A stretch of 34,755 nucleotides of DNA from Vibrio mytili. GTDB taxonomy: Bacteria; Pseudomonadota; Gammaproteobacteria; Enterobacterales; Vibrionaceae. Shown here in pieces: positions 14,913 through 24,576 of the stretch. Positions within the stretch are counted from its first letter, which is position 1. Every line of letters begins with the position of its first letter. Location: positions 1 through 34,755 of the forward strand of contig NZ_JXOK01000073.1 of the NCBI RefSeq assembly GCF_000830505.1. Reading direction: 5' to 3'. The notes below the pieces were generated by a model. The model was not told the DNA's origin. It searched no databases and saw only the letters and a list, made by a program, of their open reading frames with translations. Made by a program: the position numbers and the translations under genes.

Positions 14913-17086
14913 ATGATGGATCCATCTCTATTACTCGACGGCTTGAACGATAAACAGCGTGAAGCCGTCGCAGCACCTCTAGAAAACTTGCTCGTCCTTG
15001 CTGGTGCAGGGAGTGGTAAGACTCGCGTTCTTGTTCACCGTATCGCTTGGCTCATGTCAGTTGAACAAGCTTCTCCTTTCTCGATCATGTCGGTCACTTT
15101 CACCAATAAAGCGGCAGCAGAAATGCGCGGTCGTATTGAAGAGTTGATGATGGGCAGTGCGTCTGGCATGTGGAATGGTACTTTCCACGGAATTTGCCAT
15201 CGTATTTTGCGCGCGCACTATCTTGATGCCAAGCTACCGGAAGACTTCCAAATTATAGACAGCGATGATCAACAGCGTTTGTTAAAGCGTTTAATCAAAG
15301 CACAAAACTTAGATGAAAAGCAGTGGCCTGCACGTCAAGTTTCGTGGTGGATTAATGGTAAGAAGGACGAAGGTTTGCGCCCATCGCACATCGACGCTTA
15401 TCACGACCCAGTGACTAAAACTTACCTTCAGCTATACACCGCTTACCAAGAAGCGTGTGATCGCGCTGGTTTGGTGGATTTCGCGGAAATTTTGCTGCGC
15501 GCGCATGAGCTACTGCGTGACAATAAGTTTGTTCGTGAACATTACCAAGCGCGTTTTAAGCATATTTTGGTCGACGAATTTCAAGATACCAACAACATTC
15601 AATATGCTTGGCTACGGATGATGGCAGGTCCTGAGTGTCATGTAATGATTGTTGGTGATGATGACCAATCCATTTATGGCTGGCGCGGTGCAAAAGTAGA
15701 AAACATCGAGAAATTTACACTCGAGTTTCCTAGTGTTAATACCATCCGTCTTGAGCAAAACTATCGTTCAACTAAAACGATTTTGGAAGCGTCGAACACC
15801 CTGATATCCAACAACACGGAGCGCATGGGGAAAGAGCTTTGGACCGATGGTGCAGAAGGTGAGCCGATTTCGGTTTACAGTGCGTACAACGAATTAGACG
15901 AAGCCCGCTTTGCTGTGAATAAAATCAAAGAGTGGCAAGATAACGGTGGAGCATTGAATGATAGTGCGATGCTTTACCGTAATAACGCCCAATCTCGTGT
16001 TCTAGAAGAAGCGCTGATTCAGGCCGGTCTTCCATACCGTATTTATGGTGGGATGCGATTCTTCGAACGTCAGGAAATTCGAGATGCACTGAGCTACATG
16101 CGTTTGATTGCCAATCGCAATGACGATGCAGCATTTGAACGTGTGGTAAATACGCCAACTCGCGGTATGGGTGATAAGACTTTAGAGACCATTCGTCGTG
16201 CAGCTCGTGATCGTGGTTGCACCATGTGGGAAGCTAGCGTAGCCATGCTAGAAGAGCAGGTGCTTGCTGGTCGCGCTGCAGGTGCGCTGAGTCGTTTTAT
16301 TGAACTCATCACGGCTTTGGAAGACGACACACTAGATAAACCATTGCATGAGCAGACCGACCACGTAATAAAATACTCTGGCTTGTTTGCCATGTACGAA
16401 CAAGAGAAGGGTGAAAAGTCTAAGGCTCGTATAGAAAACTTAGAGGAATTGGTCACCGCCACTCGCCAGTTTGAGAAACCAGAAGAAGCGGAAGAAATGT
16501 CTCTGCTGACGGCATTTTTAACCCATGCAGCTCTAGAGGCTGGTGAAGGGCAGGCCGATGAGTTTGAAGACGCTGTTCAACTAATGACGCTACACAGTGC
16601 GAAAGGGTTGGAATTCCCATTAGTGTTTATGGTCGGTGTGGAAGAGGGCATGTTCCCAAGTCAGATGTCTGCCGAAGAAGCGGGGCGTTTAGAAGAAGAG
16701 CGACGCTTATGTTATGTCGGTATGACCCGAGCGATGCAGAAACTCTACATCACGTATGCTGAAATGCGTCGTTTATACGGTCAAGATAAATACCACAAGC
16801 CGTCACGCTTTATTCGCGAGTTACCAGAAACTTGCTTAGATGAAGTGCGCATGAAGCACAAGTCAGCCGTCCTTCAAGCAGTGGCCGTTTTAGCCAGACT
16901 GCGGTGAAAGAAAACTTCAATGAGACAGGGTTTTCGCTAGGCTCGCGCGTGATGCACCCGAAATTTGGTGAAGGGACGATCATCAACTTTGAAGGCAGTG
17001 GCCCACAAAGCCGGGTACAGATTGCTTTTAACGGTGAAGGCATCAAATGGTTAGTGACCGCTTACGCAAAACTTGAGAAGCTTTAA
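14913..17086 (+). CDS. uvrD: DNA helicase II UvrD, frameshifted near the 3' end
   Basis: UvrD is an SF1A 3'-5' helicase used in nucleotide-excision and mismatch repair. Seen motifs are Walker A AGAGSGKTRVLVHR, TFTNKAAAEM (Ia), VDEFQDTNN (II), GDDDQSIYGWRGA (III), EQNYRST (IV), TLHSAKGLEF (V) and CYVGMTRAMQKLY (VI). The frame reaches a stop at 16907 after 664 residues. The family C-terminus, with GSRVMHPKFGEGTIINFEGSG and ending LVTAYAKLEKL, is in another frame from about 16858 to 17086. A single G missing after 16856 (AAGCAC where AAGGCAC would read KAQVSRPSS) explains it. Restored length is 724, close to E. coli's 720. All helicase motifs lie before the lesion; only the RNA-polymerase/MutL-interacting tail would be lost. 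Sequence error is likely. Confidence 0.95.
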
Positions 17087-17105
17087 GCTATTCACATAAA
17101 ATCTC

Positions 17106-17133
17106 AAAAGAGCTACCTAGGTGGCTCTTTTTT
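17106..17133 (+). terminator. Intrinsic terminator of uvrD
   Basis: AAAAGAGCTACC and GGTGGCTCTTTT pair over 12 bp (one wobble) around TA, followed by TTTT. It lies 19 nt after the restored uvrD stop. Confidence 0.92.
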
Positions 17134-17145
17134 ATGTCAGCTATT

Positions 17146-17181
17146 AGAACATTCAGAACATTCAGAACATTCAGAACATTC
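17146..17181. repeat. Nonamer tandem repeat, AGAACATTC x4
   Basis: Four exact copies in the short gap between the convergent ends of uvrD and the CsrB-type RNA. It is a simple VNTR-like array with no coding role visible. Confidence 0.96.
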
Positions 17182-17185
17182 AGGC

Positions 17186-17220
17186 AAAGAAAAACCCCGA
17201 GGCTTGCGCCCATCGGGGTT
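17186..17220 (-). terminator. Intrinsic terminator of CsrB-type sRNA
   Basis: On the minus strand AACCCCGA (17220-17213) pairs with TCGGGGTT (17200-17193), followed by TTTCTTT. It marks the 3' end of the RNA. Confidence 0.92.
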
Positions 17221-17603
17221 ATAGTCTTACTCGCAGCAATCCAGCTACTAAAAGTGCTCCATGCATCGAATCCATGATAGTGTGCTGATTCCTTCAGCGT
17301 ATTCCTTCCGTCGCCTTCCTAGCGGTGTCCTTGACCTTATCCTGGTCTGCTAACAATCCTCGTTAGCTCTCATCACTTGTTCCCTGAGCGGTGTCCATTA
17401 CATCATCCTGATGTTCAGTCCTTGCCTCGTCCAGAGGTGTCCATTTCCCGTCCTTAGTAGCAACCATCCTAGTCACTATTGATTCCGTTCAATGTCCAGT
17501 TTTGCATTCCATGCCCGACTATTCATCCTGAATAACCGTTTCTTCTTCCTGAAGTCTACCAAATCCTTGGTAATTCCTGTTCCGTGTCAGCATCCTTCCG
17601 ACA
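17191..17603 (-). ncRNA. csrB: CsrB-family regulatory sRNA (CsrA sponge)
   Basis: The 714-nt space between uvrD and ggt has no credible gene but holds, on the minus strand, about 29 GGA trinucleotides in about 390 nt (roughly 6 expected). Many sit in the loops of perfect small hairpins, for example ACATCA-GGA-TGATGT (17400-17414), CCTC-TGGAC-GAGG, TATTCA-GGA-TGAATA, GCTAAC-GAGGATT-GTTAGC and GACC-AGGATAA-GGTC. This is the hallmark of CsrB/CsrC RNAs, which bind many CsrA dimers and relieve CsrA control of translation. In vibrios such RNAs are activated by the VarS/VarA two-component system and feed into carbon metabolism, quorum sensing and virulence. Which of the vibrio paralogues (CsrB, C, D) this is cannot be settled from sequence alone. 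Ends are predicted from the promoter and terminator. Confidence 0.93.
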
Positions 17604-17609
17604 GGTTTA

Positions 17610-17637
17610 ATATTACGTATTTCGCGCACCTGGACAA
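17610..17637 (-). promoter_or_regulatory. Promoter of CsrB-type sRNA
   Basis: On the minus strand, -35 TTGTCC (17637-17632) and -10 TAATAT (17615-17610) are separated by 16 bp, predicting a start near 17603. A GacA/VarA-type upstream box was looked for in 17640-17720 and not clearly found. Confidence 0.6.
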
Positions 17638-17759
17638 CGGAGAAAGCGCACATTTTTCTTATTGTGATATGTTCAATAAAGCCTCATGTTCTTATTATTC
17701 AATAGGTTAAATGGGTTTCATGGCTATTTTACTCGTCGAAAAGCGTGTTTTACCCAACC

Positions 17760-17783
17760 CTTTGTGCGAGATCTCGCACAAAG
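17760..17783. repeat. 24-bp perfect palindrome downstream of ggt
   Basis: The 24 bases read identically on both strands (arms CTTTGTGCGAGA and TCTCGCACAAAG). It lies 17 nt beyond the ggt stop. In RNA it forms a very stable stem, but no T-run follows on either strand, so it may be an imperfect terminator, an mRNA 3'-end protector or a protein site. Confidence 0.85.
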
Positions 17784-17800
17784 AAGCGGGCTAAAGGCTA

Positions 17801-19567
17801 TTATTTTCCGATAGCGATACCTTCTCGACGTGGATCTGCCGCACCTTCTAAGCCATCAGGAGTGATTCGGATAGCATGCAAGCCGGAGTTCAAGTCGCGT
17901 ATTTCGGTGGTAAAGCCCATCTTTTCCATCTCCGGTTGTAAGTTGATTGCGGAGGTTCCTTTTTCAATGTCCAAGGTGCCAAATCGGTTTAACAGTCTTG
18001 GTTGATTGATCGCTTGTTGAATGTTCATATCCCACTGAGTGTGAGCAATGATAGTTTGAGCAACGTACCCGATAATTCGACTGCCACCCGGAGAACCTAT
18101 CGCCATGTATGGCTTTTTGTCTTTCATCATAATCGTCGGTGCCATCGAAGATCGTGGCCGCTTACCTGGCTCTAAACGGTTTGCGATTGGAGTACCGTTA
18201 ATATGAGTGCGAAAAGAAAAATCGGTCAGTTCGTTATTAAGCAAGAAACCACGTACCATTAAACGCGAGCCAAACGCATTCTCTATGGTGGTCGTCATGG
18301 AGACCACATTACCCTGTTTATCGACGATATTGAAATGGCTGGTGGAAGGAAGCTCAATGGACTCGTCCATACTTAAATTCATTGCGTGTGACCACGGAGG
18401 GTTACCTGCTTCAACTTTGTTTAGTGCTTTGCCGACTTGGATGAGCTTAGCTCGCTGTTTGAGATAGTCCTTATCGAGCAAGCCTTCTGTTGGCATTGGT
18501 ACGTAATCCTGGTCTGCCATGTATTTACCACGGTCAGCAAACGCTAGAAGAGATGCATCGGCGAGTACTTGCCAAGACTTAATGCTGTTAGCGCCCCAGC
18601 CTTTAAGATCGTACTGTTCAGTGAGCGCCAAAATTTGGCCAATAGTGAGCGCGCCGGAACTCGGCGGCCCCATACCGCAAATATCATAGCTTTGGTATGC
18701 CGCGCAAACCGGATCACGTTGTTTGATTTGGTAGGTGTCAAAATCGGGTTGGGCTAATACGCCCGGGTTTCCCGGCGCGGTTTGTACCGTCTCGATAATG
18801 TCCTTGGCGATATCCCCATGGTAGAAGGCTTGGGCGCCTTGCTTGGCAATGGCACTCAGTGTTTGTGCGTACTCAGGGTTTTTTAATAACGTACCTTCGC
18901 TTTTTGGCGAACCATCTGAGTTAAAGAAGTAGGCTTTGGTGGCTGGAAAGCGCGATAAACGCTCGGCGTCTGTTTCTATCAAACTTGCTAGGCGAGGGCT
19001 GACTTTGAAACCTTGCTCCGCCTGCGTGATAATAGGTTGGATGATTTTTTTCCAATCCAGTTTGCCGTATTTTTGGTGAGTGTCCCACAGCAGCTTGACG
19101 GTGCCGGGCGTTGCAACAGAGCGTCCACCCACCACGGCGTCGTAGAACTGCAGTGGCTGACTATTTTCGTCTAGAAACAGTGTTGGCGTCGCGGCGAGGG
19201 GCGCGGTTTCACGTCCGTCATAAGTCGTCAGCTTTTGCGTTTCATCGTTCCAATACACTAAAAACGCACCGCCACCAATACCAGATGATTGGGGTTCAAC
19301 TAAGCCAAGCATCAGTTGTACCGTGACCATGGCATCTATGGCATTACCGCCTTGAGCAAGCACGTTTGCACCCGCTTGAGTGGCAAGTGGGTTCGCGGCA
19401 GTCACCATGTAATCTTTTGCTTTGACTATCTGCTTCTGTTCAATGCCGGTACTGTGCTCTGGTGCGACAGAGTCCGCAGCTTGGTTCGCGCGGACTTGCC
19501 CGGTTAAAATGAAAGGGGAAGTAAGAAAAAGACCCGAGAGTACTAGTCGGTTGAACGTCCATCGCAT
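17801..19567 (-). CDS. ggt: Gamma-glutamyltransferase (glutathione hydrolase)
   Basis: This periplasmic Ntn-hydrolase cleaves or transfers the gamma-glutamyl group of glutathione. The 588-residue precursor begins with a signal sequence (MRWTFNRLVLSGLFLTSPFILTGQVRA). It self-processes before the catalytic threonine in LPS-TSHFNIVDKQGNVVSMT. Other conserved parts are QAGANVLAQGGNAIDAMVTVQL, SSGIGGGAFLVYW, DGRETAP, GPPSSG, and near the end RPRSSMAPTIMMKD with IGSPGGSRIIGYV. ATG 19567 is preferred for its GGAGAG site and signal-peptide start over the longer frame to 19588. Length is normal (E. coli 580). It is monocistronic by appearance. Confidence 0.95.
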   Translation of the reverse strand: MRWTFNRLVLSGLFLTSPFILTGQVRANQAADSVAPEHSTGIEQKQIVKAKDYMVTAANPLATQAGANVLAQGGNAIDAMVTVQLMLGLVEPQSSGIGGGAFLVYWNDETQKLTTYDGRETAPLAATPTLFLDENSQPLQFYDAVVGGRSVATPGTVKLLWDTHQKYGKLDWKKIIQPIITQAEQGFKVSPRLASLIETDAERLSRFPATKAYFFNSDGSPKSEGTLLKNPEYAQTLSAIAKQGAQAFYHGDIAKDIIETVQTAPGNPGVLAQPDFDTYQIKQRDPVCAAYQSYDICGMGPPSSGALTIGQILALTEQYDLKGWGANSIKSWQVLADASLLAFADRGKYMADQDYVPMPTEGLLDKDYLKQRAKLIQVGKALNKVEAGNPPWSHAMNLSMDESIELPSTSHFNIVDKQGNVVSMTTTIENAFGSRLMVRGFLLNNELTDFSFRTHINGTPIANRLEPGKRPRSSMAPTIMMKDKKPYMAIGSPGGSRIIGYVAQTIIAHTQWDMNIQQAINQPRLLNRFGTLDIEKGTSAINLQPEMEKMGFTTEIRDLNSGLHAIRITPDGLEGAADPRREGIAIGK

Positions 19568-19678
19568 GATGGCTCTCCATGTTGCCAATCTGATTTATTC
19601 AGCTTGGCAGCCATGGAACTGGTCGTCGAGTTTCCTATTTTAGAAATGTCGAGTGTGCGACGCTTTTAAATCAGAGAG

Positions 19679-20338
19679 TTATCCGATAAATGTACGGATG
19701 GTTTGCACTAAAATACTGCCACCGACCAGCGTAAAGACTACGCCACATAAACCGTCTATATAGATACCGGCTTGCTGCAACCGTGTTTGTAAGCGCTGCG
19801 TTGATAACATCCACGCGAGGCTGGAGAACCAGAACAGCGACAGACCAAATAGAATCACGAGGGCAATGCTTTTGCCTGTCACCGACATGTCTGCAGGCAC
19901 AAGGCTCGACATTAAGCTAACGAAAAACACCAAGGCTTTTGGGTTGAGAATATTAGTTGCGAAACCTTTGGTAAAAGCTTGGCGTTTATTGCTGATCACG
20001 AGATGGTTTGCTTTGCTCGGTTGATCAGAAAGAGGGTTTTTGATCATGGAGATCACACTTCGTAGGGCGCCGATACCTAAATAGAGCAGATAGCTACCGC
20101 CAAGTAATTGCAAGACGGAATAGAGCACCGGATGTTGGTGAACTAAAAAGCTGACACCCGTTAGACTGAATAGGGAGTGCAGTAAGATACCAACCGACAA
20201 CCCTAGTGCGATATACAATCCGGTTTGGCGGCCATGGCGTGTCGCATTCTGCACGACCAGAGCAAAATCAGGACCTGGACTCATCAACGCAATAAAGTGG
20301 ATACTGGCAAGCGTTAATAGGATGGTAGATTCATTCAT
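19679..20338 (-). CDS. LysE/RhtB family amino-acid exporter
   Basis: This 219-residue inner-membrane protein has about six hydrophobic segments. Family signatures are MSPGPDFALVVQNATRHGRQTGLYIALGLSVGILLH near the N-terminus and FATNILNPKALVFFVSL in the middle. Relatives export lysine, threonine, homoserine lactone or other amino acids; the substrate is unknown. ATG 20338 (MNESTILLTLAS) is chosen over an in-frame TTG at 20350. The AraC-type regulator gene lies 91 nt upstream on the same strand and may control it, a common pairing for this family. Confidence 0.92.
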   Translation of the reverse strand: MNESTILLTLASIHFIALMSPGPDFALVVQNATRHGRQTGLYIALGLSVGILLHSLFSLTGVSFLVHQHPVLYSVLQLLGGSYLLYLGIGALRSVISMIKNPLSDQPSKANHLVISNKRQAFTKGFATNILNPKALVFFVSLMSSLVPADMSVTGKSIALVILFGLSLFWFSSLAWMLSTQRLQTRLQQAGIYIDGLCGVVFTLVGGSILVQTIRTFIG

Positions 20339-20429
20339 AACACATCTCAAAACAAAGCGAAGAGCAACATTGTCACGCTATATCGCGGAGAATGCTTGTA
20401 AAATATTGGCAGCATTGTATCAAATGGTT

Positions 20430-21227
20430 TTATCGGGCCACTTGCGATGGTGATATACCATAAGTTTGCTTAAATGCTTTACTGAAATGCGCTTGATCGT
20501 AAAAGCCGACTTGATGTGCGACTTGAGTTCCACACTGACCTGCTTGAAGTAGCTTCATTCCTTTTTCTAACCGCAAACGAGCAAACCAAGCGTACGGCGT
20601 CATGCCAGTTTGGGCTTTAAAATGTCGCTGAAACTGAGTTGGGCTCAGTTGGCAGAGTTCAGAGAGTGCATTCAAGCGAACCGACTTATCAAGGTTAGCC
20701 ATCAAGTACTCTTTTAAGGTGTTAAGTGATTGGTTGCCAAGCGGTAGGACTTTCTGTCTGTCTAGGGATCCATAGCGATCAATTAGTGAGTTAAATCCCT
20801 CAAATGGCAGGCAATCTTTGGTCAACTGACTGAGGTTTTTGCTGCGCAGGTAGAGGTGCAAGTTGCTAAGTTGTAAAAATATCTGCGGATCCGAGATGAT
20901 CAGTGCATTAAAGCTGATTATTTGACCGTTTTGTTTAAGATCTGCCAGATCACTGAGCATGCTTGGTTCGATCGAAAATACATTCACTTCATACCCATCA
21001 GCACGCCGTGATTGACCGTCATGCAGTTCATCAGGCGGCATAATGACAATCTGTCCGTGTCCGACTTGATGATGGCTGCCTTGGTGATGGAATTTCTGTT
21101 CACCATGGGTGATTAAGCCAAGGTGAAAATCAAGATGATAGTGCTTTTGAAAAGCAAAACTCTGATATTTCGCCTCGATCAGGCTCAACTGGTCATGGGC
21201 TGTAGAATAGTATTGAATCTGTTCCAT
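20430..21227 (-). CDS. AraC-family transcriptional regulator
   Basis: The 265-residue protein has an N-terminal cupin-like sensing domain (HYHLDFHLGLITHGEQKFHHQG, then IVIMPPDELHDG) and a C-terminal double helix-turn-helix from about residue 165: LNALSELCQLSPTQFQRHFKAQTGMTPYAWFARLRLEKGMKLL and VAHQVGFYDQAHFSKAFKQTYGISPSQ. The AraC signature is intact. This architecture is usual for regulators next to LysE-type exporters, where the effector is often an amino acid (inference). ATG 21227 has a weak ribosome-binding site and begins only a few bases after the rarD terminator. Confidence 0.93.
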   Translation of the reverse strand: MEQIQYYSTAHDQLSLIEAKYQSFAFQKHYHLDFHLGLITHGEQKFHHQGSHHQVGHGQIVIMPPDELHDGQSRRADGYEVNVFSIEPSMLSDLADLKQNGQIISFNALIISDPQIFLQLSNLHLYLRSKNLSQLTKDCLPFEGFNSLIDRYGSLDRQKVLPLGNQSLNTLKEYLMANLDKSVRLNALSELCQLSPTQFQRHFKAQTGMTPYAWFARLRLEKGMKLLQAGQCGTQVAHQVGFYDQAHFSKAFKQTYGISPSQVAR

Positions 21228-21232
21228 TACAT

Positions 21233-21265
21233 ACAAAAAAGCTTGGTCATAATATAACCAAGCTT
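21233..21265 (-). terminator. Terminator of rarD
   Basis: AAGCTTGGT (21239-21247) and ACCAAGCTT (21257-21265) form a 9-bp stem, followed by TTTTTTG in the minus direction. It separates rarD from the araC-type gene. Confidence 0.9.
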
Positions 21266-21300
21266 ATCTATCAATATCGTTGCTGTCTTGTAAAAAACGA

Positions 21301-22215
21301 TCACTGTGGCTGAATTGCCCGACGAGAACGACGATTGCTGCGCAGTCCATCGATACTGAATACGACTAACGCACCCCAAATAAAAGCGAAGGTGATGGCT
21401 TTATCCATAGTGAACGCTTCTCCGTACATCAGTACGGCAAGCAAAAACATTAAACTTGGACCGATGTATTGGAAAAAACCTAAAGTAGATAATTTGAGCC
21501 TTGTTGCCGCACCAGTAAAGCAGAGTAGAGGTAACGTTGTAATCACACCAGCAGCAATAAGAAGTGTATTGAGAGAAGCGGCATTATTCATCATGTTTGA
21601 TGTGGCGGTATCAGCGAAAAACAACAAGTAAACCAACGCTGCCGGCAAAAGAAGGAGCGTTTCGACAAAGAGCCCGGTTTGTGCATCCACGGCCACTTTT
21701 TTGCGTAGCAGCCCGTAAAATCCAAAGCTCATCGCAAGTGCCATCGCAACAATCGGTACCGAACCAAAGACGATTAATTGCACTAATACCCCGCAACCCG
21801 CCAGCACCACAGCGAACCACTGGAGTTTGCGTAGTCTCTCTCCGAGAAATACCATCCCAAGCAAAATATTAATCAGTGGGTTGATGAAATAGCCAAGACT
21901 CGCATCAAGCATATGGTTGGTGTTGACTGCCCAAATAAAAATCAGCCAGTTAGCACCAATGAGGACAGAGCTTGATAGCAGATATGCCATTTTACTTTTG
22001 CTGCTTGCAATGTCATAGACGGCACGCCACCTTCGGCCAAAATGAAGTAGAGCAGCAAGCAAAAAGAAAGACCAAATCACTCGGTGGCTGAGAATTTCAA
22101 ACGCAGAGACCTGGGCAATCGATTTAAAGTACATAGGGGCAATACCCCACATAGTGTAGGCCGCAATCGCAAGCAGAACGCCTTGTCGTGCGCGCAGTTG
22201 TTCTTCTGATGTCAT
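21301..22215 (-). CDS. rarD: EamA-family transporter RarD
   Basis: The 304-residue protein has about ten hydrophobic segments in two EamA repeats. RarD signatures include GVLLAIAAYTMWGIAPMYFK, EILSHRVIWSFF, ANWLIFIWAVNTNHMLDASLGYFINPL, MVFLGERLRKLQWFAV and QYIGPSLMFLLAV. E. coli RarD was named from chloramphenicol sensitivity; its physiological substrate is not known. ATG 22215 (MTSEEQLRARQG) fits the family start; the 24 upstream codons in the open frame do not. It is divergent from recQ, with 189 nt between. Confidence 0.92.
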   Translation of the reverse strand: MTSEEQLRARQGVLLAIAAYTMWGIAPMYFKSIAQVSAFEILSHRVIWSFFLLAALLHFGRRWRAVYDIASSKSKMAYLLSSSVLIGANWLIFIWAVNTNHMLDASLGYFINPLINILLGMVFLGERLRKLQWFAVVLAGCGVLVQLIVFGSVPIVAMALAMSFGFYGLLRKKVAVDAQTGLFVETLLLLPAALVYLLFFADTATSNMMNNAASLNTLLIAAGVITTLPLLCFTGAATRLKLSTLGFFQYIGPSLMFLLAVLMYGEAFTMDKAITFAFIWGALVVFSIDGLRSNRRSRRAIQPQ

Positions 22216-22404
22216 GAAGTGCCAATTATTTGTGTATTTATAGACGAGAAACTGAGTATACGAGTCGTCCCGAGAAACGCCTAACAATTTGCGGTTTTAT
22301 TCACCATCAAACCCCATTACAATGTGCCCTCGTTTTGTGTGCCAAGAGGCGTTGACTTCGCGGCACGGAAAAGCATTTCTTGACCATCCAACCTGAGATT
22401 ATTC

Positions 22405-24239
22405 ATGACCTCGACTCTGTTAGCTGAACCATCAGACTTACCTGCAACACCTCAAAAAGTATTACAGGACGTGTTTGGGTATCAGTCTTTTCGTGATGGC
22501 CAGCAACAAGTCATTGATGCTGCGGTAGAGGGGCAGGATAGTTTAGTTATTATGCCGACTGGTGGCGGTAAATCACTTTGTTATCAGATTCCTGCTTTAG
22601 TAAAGCCTGGTATTACCTTAGTAATTTCGCCACTGATTTCACTGATGAAAGACCAAGTTGATCAGCTCAAAGCCAATGGTGTAGCGGCGGAATGTGTCAA
22701 CTCGACCATGAGCGAGAAGCGCTGCTCAGCGTGTATAACCGGATGCATAATGGTCAGTTGAAGCTGATTTATGTCTCGCCTGAACGAGTATTAATGCGCG
22801 ATTTTATCGAGCGCTTAGAACATCTTTCTTTATCGATGATTGCCGTAGATGAAGCGCATTGTATTTCGCAATGGGGCCACGATTTCCGTCCCGAATACGC
22901 CGCGTTAGGTCAACTAAAGCAGCACTTTTCACACGTTCCATTTATGGCGCTAACCGCGACCGCGGACGATGCGACTCGTCGAGATATCTTACAGCGATTG
23001 AATTTAACGGAACCGCAGGTTTATCTGGGGAGCTTTGATCGCCCTAATATTCGTTACAACTTAGTTGAAAAGCATAAGCCCGTTTCGCAAATCATCCGCT
23101 ATTTAGAAACCCAGAGAGGGAACTGCGGGATTATCTATTGTGGTAGTCGTAAGAAAGTAGAAATGGTGACAGAGAAGCTGTGTAACAATGGTATTCGTGC
23201 CGCGGGTTACCATGCTGGAATGGAGACTGATGAGCGAGCGTATGTTCAAGAAGCATTTCAACGTGATGATATTCAAATCGTTGTTGCTACGGTAGCCTTT
23301 GGTATGGGGATTAACAAACCAAACGTGCGTTTTGTCGTGCATTTTGATATTCCCCGTAACATCGAGTCCTACTATCAGGAAACGGGGCGTGCCGGGCGAG
23401 ATGGTTTACCAGCAGAAGCGATGATGCTTTACGATCCGGCTGATATTAGTTGGTTACGTCGTATGTTGGACGAGAAAGACGATGGCCCGCAAAAACAAGT
23501 CGAAAGCCATAAACTCAATGCGATGAGTGCGTTTGCCGAAGCGCAGACCTGCCGTCGCCAAGTATTGTTAAACTATTTTGGTGAATATCGTGAAAAACCT
23601 TGTGGGAACTGCGATGTTTGTCTTGACCCACCTAAACTGTTTGATGCGACGCAACAAGCTCGCAAAGCCTTATCCTGTGTTTACCGTGTTAATCAGAGCT
23701 TTGGTATGAATTACGTTGTTGAAGTGTTGCGGGGAATGCAAAATATTCGCGTCCGTGAACATGGGCACGATAAACTTTCTACCTATGGAATCGGGCGTGA
23801 GAATAGTCATGACTATTGGGTGAGCATTTTCCGTCAGCTGATTCACAAAGGTCTGTTGTTTCAAAATATCACCCGTAATTCAACGTTGCAGTTGACTGAA
23901 GAAGCGCGCCCGTTGCTGCGCGGAGACGTGTCACTCGAACTGGCGGTACCCCGGCTCGATACCACTGCTCGCGCGGCGAAAACAGATAAACTCACTAGCA
24001 AAAACTATGATAAAAAGTTGTTTGCTAAGTTACGTAAATTGCGTAAGTCGATTGCCGATGAAGATGGGTTACCACCGTACGTGGTTTTCAGTGACGCGAC
24101 GCTTATTGATATGGCAGATATATTGCCAACGTCATACGGTGAGATGTTAGCCGTTAGTGGCGTGGGGCAGCGAAAGCTAGAAAAGTATGCCGATCCGTTT
24201 CTTGATTTGATTCAAGAACATATTACTCACCACGGTTAA
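22405..24239 (+). pseudogene. recQ: ATP-dependent DNA helicase RecQ, frameshifted
   Basis: RecQ is an SF2 3'-5' helicase of the RecF recombination pathway. Seen in order: FRDGQQQVIDAA, Walker A MPTGGGKSLCYQIPA, then after the lesion DEAHCISQWGHDFRPEY (motif II plus RecQ loop), LTATAD, GIIYCGSRKKVE, QETGRAGRDGLPA (VI), the zinc-binding Cys set (CRRQVLLNYFGEYREKPCGNCDVC), RQC domain and a C-terminal HRDC domain (KLRKSIADEDGLPPYVVFSDATL). The first frame stops at 22761; the second covers about 22714-24239. One C missing after 22713 (AGCGAG where AGCCGAG would read STMSREALLSVYNRMH) accounts for it. Restored length is 611, against 609 in E. coli. Sequence error is likely. Confidence 0.94.
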
Positions 24240-24249
24240 GAGACTGACT

Positions 24250-24555
24250 ATGCAAAAGGAATTTGGCTTAGCGGAATATTTCGCTGACGAAGGGCGTTTA
24301 GTTATTACTGCCCCAAGCTTTGATTTAGATACATTTCCTGCGCTGGGAGAGCGCTTGGTTGGATTGTTATCTGCTGTTGTTATTGACAAGCAATGGGATG
24401 CGGATATCCATTCTTGGCTCATCGATTTTGAAGGCTGTCGTTTGTTTATGAAGGCTGAACATTATAGTGAAGCGATTTGGTTTGAAGCGCTAACGATAGA
24501 AGAGAGCAGGGAAGAGCTTGATTATCTAGCCGGGTTGTTTCAACGTGGTTTCTGA
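24250..24555 (+). CDS. DUF3630 family protein
   Basis: The 101-residue acidic soluble protein resembles the DUF3630 family found next to recQ in vibrios and relatives. Conserved-looking segments are WDADIHSWLIDFEGCRLFMKAEHYSEAIWFEAL and SREELDYLAGLF. There is no signal or membrane segment and the function is unknown. It begins 10 nt after recQ and is followed by a strong hairpin, so it is probably cotranscribed with recQ. Confidence 0.85.
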   Translation: MQKEFGLAEYFADEGRLVITAPSFDLDTFPALGERLVGLLSAVVIDKQWDADIHSWLIDFEGCRLFMKAEHYSEAIWFEALTIEESREELDYLAGLFQRGF

Positions 24556-24576
24556 TCTGAAAAGAGCGTAGTAGGA

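Noticed and set aside
17492..17710. 72-codon open frame on the plus strand between uvrD and ggt
   Set aside because: It lies antisense to the CsrB-type RNA and has a biased composition from the repeated GGA/TCC motifs, with no ribosome-binding site or family resemblance.
17640..17720. VarA/GacA box upstream of the CsrB-type RNA
   Set aside because: Expected from known regulation, but no TGTAAG-type inverted repeat was clear.
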